A DNA stretch of 12,778 nucleotides from Pseudomonadota bacterium (GTDB lineage Bacteria > Pseudomonadota > Alphaproteobacteria > Elsterales > Elsteraceae), in the NCBI GenBank assembly GCA_016195115.1, contig JACQAI010000092.1, forward strand, positions 1-12,778. Direction: 5' to 3'. The first letter of the stretch is position 1. The number at the start of each line of letters is the position of its first letter. The position numbers and the translations under genes were made by a program. A model generated the notes under the pieces. It had not been told where the DNA came from and did not search any database. It was given only the letters and a program-made list of their open reading frames with translations. Of this stretch, positions 1 through 6,750 are shown piece after piece.

Positions 1-853
1 GATCGGGCGGCGGACCGTCCTCGGCCTCGGCGGGCGCGGCCGCGGCGAGCGACGGCGGCGGCGCCGTGGCGGCGACCGGGGGCGGCACCACGGCGGCCGG
101 CGAGGTCGCGGCAACCGGGGGCGGCACGGCCGCAAGCCGGCGGGTCGGATCGCCCGGCGGCGGCGGCAACGCCGCGTCGGTGCCGAGCGCCGGGGGTGGG
201 CTGACCGCGATCGCAGGTGCCGCCGCCGGGACCGGCGCCACCGGGGCGGCCGCGGTCGCGGCGACCGACGGGCCCGGCGTCGGTGGCAGCGGCGTGCTCG
301 CGCCGGTGGACGCCGGATCGGCCGGCGTTTCGCCGAGCCCGCCCACGTTGAAGGCTGGCACCGAGCTCGAGGGGTTGGCCAGGCGCTCGGGGACCTCGGG
401 CACGCGCGGCACCAGACGCTCGGTGCCGCCCTGGTAGAAATACCAACCAGTGAACACAACGGTGAGGGCAACCAGGGAGACCAGCAACGCCGTGGTGCCG
501 GGCACGCGGCCCTCGGGTGGCGGCGTCGGGAAGCTGAGGCTGGTCTTGCGTTCCAAGCCGGCGGCCTCCGACTTGAAGCGGCGGACCATCTCGGGGCCGT
601 CGAGCCCGAGATGCTCGGCGTAGGTGCGCACGAACCCGATGGCGTAGGGCAGGCCGGGCAAGGCTTGGAACTGACCGTCCTCGATGGCCTGCAGAAAGGG
701 CGCCCGGATGCGCAGGATGGCGGCGACCTCGGTCAGCTCGCTGCCGAGCCTCAGGCGCGCCGCGCGCAATGCCGCCCCCACGGTCTGATCAGGCGGCGCC
801 CGTTCTTCTTTCGTGTCGAACGGCGGTTCGTCTTGGGGCTGCATGGCCACCAT
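1..853 (-). CDS. rodZ: RodZ-like cytoskeleton/HTH membrane protein (3' end outside window)
   Basis: This gene probably encodes a RodZ-type bitopic inner-membrane protein linking the MreB cytoskeleton to the wall-elongation machinery. Reading the minus strand from the ATG at 853 gives 284 codons without a stop to the window edge. Residues about 24-88 form a HTH_25/Xre-like domain with the family pattern (VGAALRAARLRLG, ILRIRAPFLQAIEDG, LPGLPYAIGFVRTYAEHLGL). A single hydrophobic helix follows at about 119-140 (TALLVSLVALTVVFTGWYFY). The rest, from about 150, is a Pro/Ala-rich presumed periplasmic linker. The C-terminal RodZ domain (DUF4115) would lie beyond the edge. A second ATG at 844 (MQPQDEP) is an alternative start; neither start has a clear Shine-Dalgarno sequence. 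Location downstream of ptsP fits my memory of alphaproteobacterial order, where ispG often follows. Function as RodZ rather than another HTH-membrane protein is inferred from domain layout. Confidence 0.82.
   Translation of the reverse strand, partial: MVAMQPQDEPPFDTKEERAPPDQTVGAALRAARLRLGSELTEVAAILRIRAPFLQAIEDGQFQALPGLPYAIGFVRTYAEHLGLDGPEMVRRFKSEAAGLERKTSLSFPTPPPEGRVPGTTALLVSLVALTVVFTGWYFYQGGTERLVPRVPEVPERLANPSSSVPAFNVGGLGETPADPASTGASTPLPPTPGPSVAATAAAPVAPVPAAAPAIAVSPPPALGTDAALPPPPGDPTRRLAAVPPPVAATSPAAVVPPPVAATAPPPSLAAAAPAEAEDGPPPD
69..127. repeat. Two-copy 20-bp direct repeat inside the rodZ linker
   Basis: Positions 69-88 and 108-127 are identical at 19 of 20 bases and lie 39 bp (13 codons) apart. 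On the minus strand they encode repeated VPPPVAAT units of the Pro/Ala-rich RodZ linker. This is probably a small in-frame expansion of low-complexity coding sequence, not a mobile or regulatory element. Confidence 0.6.
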
Positions 854-872
854 TCGACTGAGCCAGGGAGAG

Positions 873-900
873 ATTAAGATTTCGCTGTGGGTCTTAACAA
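873..900 (-). promoter_or_regulatory. Putative rodZ promoter with overlapping inverted repeat
   Basis: On the minus strand, TTGTTA (900-895) and CTTAAT (878-873) are separated by 16 nt, each matching 4 of 6 sigma-70 consensus bases. They lie about 20 nt upstream of the rodZ ATG. The same stretch is a clear AT-rich island. It contains the perfect inverted repeat TTAAGA (874-879) / TCTTAA (892-897) with a 12-nt spacer, which could be an operator. This is a by-eye assignment; no transcription start is known. Confidence 0.4.
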
Positions 901-926
901 GCGCGCCACCACCGGCGCAACCGTTA

Positions 927-959
927 CGCTCGCGCGGCAGGGGCGAAGCCCCGCGAGCG
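927..959 (-). terminator. GC-rich hairpin downstream of ptsP
   Basis: CGCTCGCG (927-934) pairs with CGCGAGCG (952-959), enclosing a second stem GGGC/GCCC around a GAA loop (TTC on the transcribed minus strand). One side has a bulge of about six bases. It begins about 24 nt after the ptsP stop codon, as expected for a transcription end. There is no clear T-run after it on the minus strand, so it may be an imperfect intrinsic terminator or an mRNA 3'-end stabiliser. A smaller hairpin, GCGCC (903-907) / GGCGC (914-918), follows. Confidence 0.45.
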
Positions 960-982
960 CCTGAAAAGAGGAGCGCGGCAGG

Positions 983-3103
983 TTACAGCGCCACGCCGTG
1001 ATCGCGGGCGTATGCGCGCAGCATCTCGCGCAGGCTGTGTTGGGGCGAATCGATCAGGCGATCGAGGAAGCGGGCGAGCCGCTTTACGTCGAGACTCCGG
1101 GTCATCATCTTGACCGCGCCGATCGCCGCCGGCGGCATCGACAGGCTGCGCAAGCCGATGCCGAGCAGCGCCAGCGCCTCGATCGGCCGGCTCGCCATCT
1201 CGCCGCACAGGGTCATCGACAAGAAATCGACGCGCTCGAGCAGCGCCTTGGTCTGCCACATCAGCGCCGGCACCTCGAGCATGGCCCCGACGCGCACCGC
1301 CTGCGGCGCGCCGGCACCGCTGCGCGCCGCGCGCTGCAGCTCGGCGTCGAGGATGGCGCGCGCCTGGTCGAACTCGGCGACTTCGGCGATCATCGGAAAC
1401 ATCACGACCAGGCGGCGCCCGGCCGCCGCCGCGATCATCGCGCGCAGCTGATGGCTGAGCACGGCCGGGCGGTCGAGCGCGATGCGGATCGCGCGCCAGC
1501 CCATCGCCGGGTTCTCGTCGATGCCGGCGTTGAAGTAGGGCAGCACCTTGTCGCCGCCGACGTCGAGCGTGCGAAACGTCACCGGGCGGTCGCCGGCAAG
1601 ATCGAGGATGCGGCTGTAGAGCTGGGTCTGGGTCGCCACGTCGGGGTAGGTGGCGCGCATCATGAAGGCGATCTCGGTGCGATAGAGGCCGACCCCGGCG
1701 GCGTTGGTGGCATCGAGGCTGGAGACGTCGATCATGAGGCCGCAATTGAGCAGCAGGGAGACCGCCTCGCCGTCGCGCGTGATCGCCGGCAGGGCCTTGA
1801 GCGCCTCGTAGCGCGCGCTCTGCTCGGCGCGCACCCGCAGGTTCTCGCGCGCGCTCTGCAGCACGTCCTCGCCGGGCCTGAGGAACACCTGGGCGTTGTC
1901 GCCGTCGACCACGATCGCGTCGTTCGGGTCGACGCGGTCGAGCACGCCAGCAATCCGGCCGACAACGGGGATGTCGAGCGCGCGCGCGACGATCGCAACG
2001 TGGCTGGTGCTCGAGCCCTCTTCGAGCACCAACGCGCGCAGCTGCTTGCGATCGTAGTCGAGCAGCTCCGCCGGCCCCATCGAGCGGGCGACCAGCACCA
2101 TGTCGTCGGGCAGCATGACGGGCGGCTCGGCGATCGCGCCCGAAAGATGCGCGAGCAGACGGTTGGTCAGATCCTCGAGATCGTGCAGGCGCTCCTTGAG
2201 ATAGGGATCGGTGACCTCGCGCAGCCGCGCGCGCATGTCGTTCTGCACCTTCTGGACCGCCGCCTCGGCGGTGAGGCCGGTGCGGATCGCCTCGCGGATC
2301 CGATTGAGCCAGCCGCGATCCTCCGCGAACATGCGGTAGGTCTCGAGCACCTCGCGGTGCTCGCCCGTGCTCGCCAGGTCGTCGGCGGCGAGCATGTGGT
2401 CGAGCGCGGTATGCATGACCGTCACGGCCCCGCGGAGGCGCTCGAGCTCGGCCTTGGGATCCTCGGCGATCATCTGGCGGATCGTGATGCGCGGCCGGTG
2501 CAGCACGGCGTTGCCGATCGCCAGGCCGCCGTTGAGCCGCACGCCCTCGAGCCGGCGCTGCGCGATCTCGACCTGCGTGCCCTGCGCCTCGGCGGGATCG
2601 ACCAGCTCGCCGGTCGCGACCAGCTCGGCCAGCACCATGGCGATGGTCTCGAGGGTCTCGACCTCCTCGTCGGTGTAGGCGCGCGAGGTCCGGTTCTGCA
2701 CCGCGAGCACGCCGAGCACACGGCCGCCGCGCTGGATCGGCACGCCCATCAGCGACTGGTAGATGTCCTCGCCGGTCTCCGGGCGGTAGGCGAAATTGGG
2801 ATGCGACCAGGCGTCGGCCAGCGCCAGCGGCCGCGCGTGCGCGGCGATGTCGCCGACCAGGCCTTCGCCGACCCGCAGCCGCGTCTTGTGCACGGCGTCG
2901 GGGTTGAGGCCTTCGGTGGCGAACAGCTCGAGCATCTCGCCGGCGCGCAAGAGATAGGCCGAGCAGACCTCGGCGACCATGTCGGCGGCGATCAGGCGCA
3001 CGATCCGATCGAGCCGGTCCTGCGCCGTGGCCTCGGTGGCCATCACGTCGCGTAGCCGCTTGAGGAGGCGCCGCGAACCTGTCCAGCCCGCGACCTCCGC
3101 CAT
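983..3103 (-). CDS. ptsP: GAF-domain PEP:protein phosphotransferase (EI-Ntr) with an internal in-frame loss
   Basis: PtsP (EI-Ntr) takes phosphate from phosphoenolpyruvate onto a histidine and passes it to NPr in the cytoplasmic nitrogen-type PTS. The ATG at 3103 gives 706 residues and overlaps the upstream stop codon by 1 nt (TGATG), suggesting translational coupling. Visible domains are GAF (about 15-170), EI N-terminal helical region (about 185-320), phosphohistidine domain with H368 in TSHVAIVAR, and PEP-binding barrel (about 440-690). The barrel has LYRTE (R475), FRTLDVGGDK (R511), ENPAMGWRAIR, MFPMIAEV, VGAMLEVPAL (E610) and CGEMASRP (C633). Between VDFLSM (to 630) and TLCGEM the usual segment with GxNDLxQ and DRGN, about 48 residues, is absent. 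Alphaproteobacterial relatives are about 755 residues, so the length fits one clean loss. The missing segment holds the Asn-Asp pair and Arg that bind PEP-Mg in EI, so autophosphorylation is doubtful. Family assignment is secure; activity is not. Confidence 0.93.
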   Translation of the reverse strand: MAEVAGWTGSRRLLKRLRDVMATEATAQDRLDRIVRLIAADMVAEVCSAYLLRAGEMLELFATEGLNPDAVHKTRLRVGEGLVGDIAAHARPLALADAWSHPNFAYRPETGEDIYQSLMGVPIQRGGRVLGVLAVQNRTSRAYTDEEVETLETIAMVLAELVATGELVDPAEAQGTQVEIAQRRLEGVRLNGGLAIGNAVLHRPRITIRQMIAEDPKAELERLRGAVTVMHTALDHMLAADDLASTGEHREVLETYRMFAEDRGWLNRIREAIRTGLTAEAAVQKVQNDMRARLREVTDPYLKERLHDLEDLTNRLLAHLSGAIAEPPVMLPDDMVLVARSMGPAELLDYDRKQLRALVLEEGSSTSHVAIVARALDIPVVGRIAGVLDRVDPNDAIVVDGDNAQVFLRPGEDVLQSARENLRVRAEQSARYEALKALPAITRDGEAVSLLLNCGLMIDVSSLDATNAAGVGLYRTEIAFMMRATYPDVATQTQLYSRILDLAGDRPVTFRTLDVGGDKVLPYFNAGIDENPAMGWRAIRIALDRPAVLSHQLRAMIAAAAGRRLVVMFPMIAEVAEFDQARAILDAELQRAARSGAGAPQAVRVGAMLEVPALMWQTKALLERVDFLSMTLCGEMASRPIEALALLGIGLRSLSMPPAAIGAVKMMTRSLDVKRLARFLDRLIDSPQHSLREMLRAYARDHGVAL

Positions 3104-4140
3104 CAGGAGGCCGCCTCTCTGCGGACGCGACCCGCGAGCGAGGCGGTGGCCTGATCGACCAGCTCGGCGAGGATCGCCGCGGTCGACTGCTCCTGCGTCA
3201 CCAGGCCGACGCTCTGCCCGGCCATCAGCGAGCCGCCCTCGACGTCGCCCTCGACGACGGCGCGACGCAGCGCGCCCGCCCAGAAGTGCTCGATCTCGAG
3301 CTGGGCCGCGCGCTGCGACAGCTCGCCTTGGTTGAAGCGCTCGATCACCGTGCGTTGCTTTTCGAGGAACAGGTCGGTGGCCTGGTTGGCGAGCGCGCGC
3401 ACCGGGATCACGGGAAAGCGCGGATCGAGCTGGATCGACGGCACGGCGTCGCGTGCATCGGCGCGGATGAAAGCCTGCTTGAAACGCGGATGGGCGATCG
3501 ATTCGGTTGCACAAACAAAACGAGTGCCGAGCTGGCAGCCCGACGCGCCCATCTCGAGGTAGGACAGGATCGCTTCGCCGCGCCCGATGCCGCCGGCGAC
3601 GAACACCGGCACGTCGCGGATCGCCGGCAGCACCTCCTGCGCCAGCACCGAGGTCGCGACCGGGCCGATATGGCCGCCCGCCTCCATGCCTTCGATGATC
3701 AGCGCATCGGCGCCGGTGCGCACCAGCTTGCGCCCGACCATCATCGACGGCACGAAGCACATCGCCTTGACGCCACCGTCCTTGATCCGGCGGATGATCG
3801 ACGACGGCGGCAGCCCGCCCGCGAGCACGATGTGGCCGACGCCTTGGGCCAAGCAGACGTCGACCAGCTGCTCGAGCTCGGGATGCATGATGATGAGATT
3901 GACGCCGAACGGCTTATCGGTAAGCGCGGCGGTCGCGGCAATCTCGGCCGCGAGGATGTCGGGCGACATCGAGCCCGAGGCGATGACGCCGAAGCCGCCG
4001 CCGTTCGAGATCGCCGCGACCAGGTTGCGCTCCGACACCCAGGTCATGGCGCCGCCCATGATGGCGTAGCGCGCGCCGAGGAACGTGCGGCCGCGTCGCC
4101 ACAGGCGGTCGAGTTGCTCGAGGTCCTCGCTGTGCGCCAT
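3103..4140 (-). CDS. FMN-dependent nitronate monooxygenase-family oxidoreductase
   Basis: This 345-residue cytoplasmic protein belongs to the nitronate monooxygenase / 2-nitropropane dioxygenase family of FMN TIM-barrel enzymes, which also includes FabK enoyl-ACP reductase. The N-terminal strand and loop read IMGGAMTWVSERNLVAAISNGGGFGVIASG (about 27-56). EGMEAGGHIGP (150-160) carries H157 at the position of the catalytic histidine of class I nitronate monooxygenases. GGIGRG (183-188) and LGTRFV (204-209) form the FMN phosphate site. All sites look intact and no gap is seen. It starts 6 nt after the lysC stop and its own stop overlaps the ptsP start, so it is co-transcribed with both. Substrate is not determined: nitronate oxidation is the family label, and an NAD(P)H:quinone or enoyl reductase role is possible. 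A nitroalkane link to aspartate-family amino acid synthesis is not obvious. Confidence 0.87.
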   Translation of the reverse strand: MAHSEDLEQLDRLWRRGRTFLGARYAIMGGAMTWVSERNLVAAISNGGGFGVIASGSMSPDILAAEIAATAALTDKPFGVNLIIMHPELEQLVDVCLAQGVGHIVLAGGLPPSSIIRRIKDGGVKAMCFVPSMMVGRKLVRTGADALIIEGMEAGGHIGPVATSVLAQEVLPAIRDVPVFVAGGIGRGEAILSYLEMGASGCQLGTRFVCATESIAHPRFKQAFIRADARDAVPSIQLDPRFPVIPVRALANQATDLFLEKQRTVIERFNQGELSQRAAQLEIEHFWAGALRRAVVEGDVEGGSLMAGQSVGLVTQEQSTAAILAELVDQATASLAGRVRREAAS

Positions 4141-4146
4141 CGACGC

Positions 4147-5343
4147 CTACGCCGCGTCCAGCCCGTAGGCGCTGTGCAGCGCGCGTAGCGCGAGCTCGGT
4201 GTAGTCGGCCGCGATCAGCACGCTGACCTTGATCTCCGAGGTCGAGATCACCTGGATGTTGATGCCCTTCTCGGCGAGCGTGCGGAACATGGTGAGCGCG
4301 ACGCCGGCGTGGCTGCGCATGCCGACGCCGATCACCGAGACCTTCACGACGTTGCTGTCCGGCAGCACGGTGTCGAAGCCGAGCGCGGCCTTGCGGTCGT
4401 CGAGGATCTTGACGGCACGCTCGAGATCGGCGCGGTTGACCGTGAAGGTCAAGTCGGTGGTCTTGCCGTCGGCCGAGATGTTCTGGACGATCATGTCGAC
4501 GTTGACCGCCGCCTCGGCGAGCGGGCCGAAGATGCCGGCGGCGACGCCCGGCCGGTCGGCGACCTTGGTCAAGGTGATCTTGGCCTCGTCCCTCGAGTAG
4601 GCGATGCCGCTGACGAGCTCCTGCTCCACGATCTCATCCTCATCGACGACCAGGGTGCCGGGAGCATCGCTGAAGCTCGACAGCACCTGGGTGCGCACGC
4701 GGTATTTCATCGCCAACTCGACCGAGCGCGTCTGCAGCACCTTGGCGCCCTGCGAGGCCAGCTCGAGCATCTCCTCGTAGGTGATCCTATCGAGCTTGCG
4801 CGCCTTGTAGACGCCGTCGACGTCGGTGAAGATGTCGCAGCGGTCGGCGCCGAGCGCGGCCGCCAGCGCCACCGCCGAGGTGTCCGAGCCGCCGCGCCCG
4901 AGCGTGGTGATCCGGGTGTCCGGGCCGACACCCTGGAAGCCCGCCACCACCGCGACCTGGCCGTCGGCGAAGCGCCGGATCAGCTCCGCGGTGTCGACCG
5001 CCTGGATGCGCGCCTTGCCGTGCACGCCGTCGGTGCGCAGCGGGATTTGCCACCCGAGCCACGAGCGCGCCGGCACGCCGACCGCCTGCAGCGCCAACGC
5101 CGTCAGCCCGGCGGTGACCTGCTCGCCGGTGGCGACCACGACGTCGTACTCGCGGGCGTCGTGCAGGGTCGCGGTGCCGGTCACCCAATCGACCAGCTGA
5201 TTGGTCACGCCCGCCATCGCCGAGACCACGACCGCGACCTCGTGGCCGGCATCGACCTCGCGCTTGACGCGCAATGCGACGTTGCGAATCCGGTCAAGAT
5301 CGGCGACCGAGGTGCCGCCGAACTTCATCACGATGCGCGCCAT
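4147..5343 (-). CDS. lysC: Aspartate kinase, monofunctional, lacking the TTDPR segment
   Basis: LysC phosphorylates aspartate to 4-aspartyl phosphate, the first step toward lysine, diaminopimelate, methionine, threonine and isoleucine. The ATG at 5343 gives 398 residues. The amino-acid kinase domain has KFGGTSVAD (7-15), VVSAMAGVTNQL (39-50), TLGRGGSDTSAVALAAAL (147-164), FTDVDGVY (172-179) and GAKVLQTRSVELA. Two ACT domains follow (about 255-398; GVAAGIFGPLAEAAVNVDMIVQN and GVALTMFRTLAEKGINIQVIS), indicating feedback regulation, probably by lysine and/or threonine. After GVY, relatives carry TTDPRxVP before KARKLD; here GVY runs directly into KARKLD at 4806/4807, a loss of about 8 residues (24 bp). 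The Arg of TDPR contacts ATP in LysC structures as I recall, so activity may be reduced. It is the first gene of the operon with the flavin oxidoreductase and ptsP, and diverges from ubiG. Family call is secure. Confidence 0.95.
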   Translation of the reverse strand: MARIVMKFGGTSVADLDRIRNVALRVKREVDAGHEVAVVVSAMAGVTNQLVDWVTGTATLHDAREYDVVVATGEQVTAGLTALALQAVGVPARSWLGWQIPLRTDGVHGKARIQAVDTAELIRRFADGQVAVVAGFQGVGPDTRITTLGRGGSDTSAVALAAALGADRCDIFTDVDGVYKARKLDRITYEEMLELASQGAKVLQTRSVELAMKYRVRTQVLSSFSDAPGTLVVDEDEIVEQELVSGIAYSRDEAKITLTKVADRPGVAAGIFGPLAEAAVNVDMIVQNISADGKTTDLTFTVNRADLERAVKILDDRKAALGFDTVLPDSNVVKVSVIGVGMRSHAGVALTMFRTLAEKGINIQVISTSEIKVSVLIAADYTELALRALHSAYGLDAA

Positions 5344-5478
5344 TACGGGCCGTCCAGGGTCCAGGACTTGTGGGCGATTGCGGGTTGCCGCCGGGCGGGG
5401 CGGCTATACATACTCTGATCGGCCGTTTGCGCAAAGCGTCGGCCTCGTGACACCCGACCGGTCGTGTTCGGCATCACC
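5344..5478. promoter_or_regulatory. Divergent lysC / ubiG intergenic promoter region
   Basis: Both genes read outward from this stretch, so promoters for both operons should lie here. A weak plus-strand candidate for ubiG is TTGCCG (5385-5390) and CATACT (5409-5414) with 18-nt spacing; TATACA at 5405-5410 is an overlapping alternative -10. On the minus strand the same AT-rich spot reads TATGTATAG and could serve lysC. Matches to consensus are poor, and no riboswitch-like structure (such as a lysine leader) was recognised. Confidence 0.35.
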
Positions 5479-6234
5479 ATGCAACCCTCGCCCGGGGCGT
5501 CGGCCACCAGCAGCGTCGATCCCGACGAAGTCGCCCGCTTCGCCGCGCTGGCTGACGACTGGTGGGACCCCAACGGCCGCTTCCGGCCGCTCCATCAGTT
5601 CAATCCGGTGCGCCTGGCTTTCATCCGCGACCGACTGGTCCGGCACTTCGCGCGGGACCCGGCGGCGCTGACGCCGCTCGCCGGGCTGCGCGTGCTCGAC
5701 ATCGGTTGCGGCGGCGGCCTGGTCGCCGAGCCGATGGCGCGGCTCGGCGCCACCGTCGTCGGCATCGACGCGACCGCGCGCAACATCGCGGTGGCGAGCC
5801 TGCACGCCGCCCGCGCCGGCCTCGCAATCGACTACCGCCACGCCGCCGCCGAGGACTTGGTCGCCCGCGGCGAGCGCTTCGATGCCATCCTCAATCTCGA
5901 GGTGGTCGAGCACGTCGTGGCGCCCGAGCCGTTCATCGGCGCGTGCGCGCGGCTGCTGGCACCCGGCGGCGCGATGATCGTCGCGACGCTCAACCGCACC
6001 GCCAAGGCGTGGGCGCTGGCGATCGTCGGCGCCGAGTACGTGCTCGGCTGGCTGCCGCGCGGCACCCATCGCTGGGACAAGTTCGTGCGCCCGGCCGAGC
6101 TCGCCGCGGCGCTGCGCCGCCACGGCCTCGAGATCGGCGAGCTCACCGGCATCAGCTTCGATCCGTTCGGCCGCGAATGGACGTTGAGCCGCGACCTCGC
6201 GGTGAACTATATGGTGTACGCTCGATTCCCGTAG
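5479..6234 (+). CDS. ubiG: Ubiquinone biosynthesis bifunctional O-methyltransferase
   Basis: UbiG performs both O-methylation steps of ubiquinone synthesis (2-polyprenyl-6-hydroxyphenol and 3-demethylubiquinol) with S-adenosylmethionine at the inner face of the membrane. From the ATG at 5479 the protein has 251 residues. It shows the UbiG N-terminal signature VDPDEVARFAALADDWWDPNG (about 13-33), RPLHQFNPVRLAFIRD (36-51), SAM motif I VLDIGCGGG (72-80), acidic D97 in VVGIDAT, EVVEHV (141-146) and the C-terminal VNYMVYA. EYVLGWLPRGTHRWDKFVRPAEL (186-208) is also typical. A GTG at 5464 (adding MFGIT) is an alternative start; neither start has a convincing Shine-Dalgarno. Length and motifs are complete. 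It is followed immediately by gloA, whose ribosome binding site overlaps the ubiG stop, so the two are co-expressed. Divergence from lysC is a recurring alphaproteobacterial arrangement. Confidence 0.94.
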   Translation: MQPSPGASATSSVDPDEVARFAALADDWWDPNGRFRPLHQFNPVRLAFIRDRLVRHFARDPAALTPLAGLRVLDIGCGGGLVAEPMARLGATVVGIDATARNIAVASLHAARAGLAIDYRHAAAEDLVARGERFDAILNLEVVEHVVAPEPFIGACARLLAPGGAMIVATLNRTAKAWALAIVGAEYVLGWLPRGTHRWDKFVRPAELAAALRRHGLEIGELTGISFDPFGREWTLSRDLAVNYMVYARFP

Positions 6235-6238
6235 GAGG
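6233..6238 (+). promoter_or_regulatory. gloA ribosome binding site overlapping the ubiG stop
   Basis: AGGAGG at 6233-6238 shares bases with the ubiG TAG stop (6232-6234) and sits 9 nt before the gloA ATG at 6248. It supports that start over the internal Met-19 that would match the E. coli protein's N-terminus. It also suggests translational coupling of the pair. Confidence 0.75.
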
Positions 6239-6247
6239 AACCCGGCC

Positions 6248-6679
<432 letters not shown>

Positions 6680-6694
6680 GGACGCGTCGCTGCA

Positions 6695-6712
6695 TCCCCG
6701 CGCACGCGGGGA
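6695..6712. repeat. REP-like perfect palindrome between convergent genes
   Basis: TCCCCGCG (6695-6702) and CGCGGGGA (6705-6712) form an 8-bp perfect inverted repeat separated by CA. It lies 16 nt after the gloA stop and before the convergent DUF1178 gene's end. The surroundings (CATCCCCGCGCACGCGGGGA) resemble dispersed REP-type palindromes of many GC-rich proteobacteria, and superficially a single type I-E CRISPR repeat. It could act as a bidirectional terminator, although no T-run follows on either side. Only one copy is in this window. Confidence 0.55.
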
Positions 6713-6728
6713 CTGAGGAGTCACGGGC

Positions 6729-6750
6729 GCGACGCCGCCTCAGGCGTCGC
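6729..6750. terminator. Hairpin at the 3' end of the DUF1178 gene
   Basis: GCGACGCC (6729-6736) pairs perfectly with GGCGTCGC (6743-6750) around a 6-nt loop (GCCTCA) that includes the DUF1178 stop codon (6740-6742). Together with the neighbouring palindrome it sits between two convergent genes and may help end transcription or protect the mRNA 3' end. No T-run follows, so an intrinsic terminator is not proven. Confidence 0.4.

Noticed and set aside
66..437. Gly/Ala/Thr-rich plus-strand frame
   Set aside because: It is the reverse of the Pro/Ala-rich RodZ linker. The minus-strand frame has the HTH domain and the membrane helix upstream, so this one is a shadow.
998..3055. Long plus-strand open frame (685 codons) opposite ptsP
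   Set aside because: It is antisense to a gene with unmistakable PtsP motifs. It is rich in Arg, His, Asp and Ala with no recognisable domain, as expected from mirror frames in GC-rich coding sequence.
3104..3760. Extending ptsP upstream to 3760
   Set aside because: The extension overlaps the oxidoreductase gene, is Arg-rich without conserved motifs, and the GAF-PtsP family begins near the ATG at 3103.
3286..5418. Long plus-strand open frames opposite the oxidoreductase and lysC (3286-4188, 4309-5418)
   Set aside because: Low-complexity His/Arg/Asp-rich translations without motifs, fully covered by well-supported genes on the minus strand.
6687..6718. CRISPR array
   Set aside because: A single palindrome resembles a type I-E repeat, but there is no second repeat, spacer or cas gene in the window.
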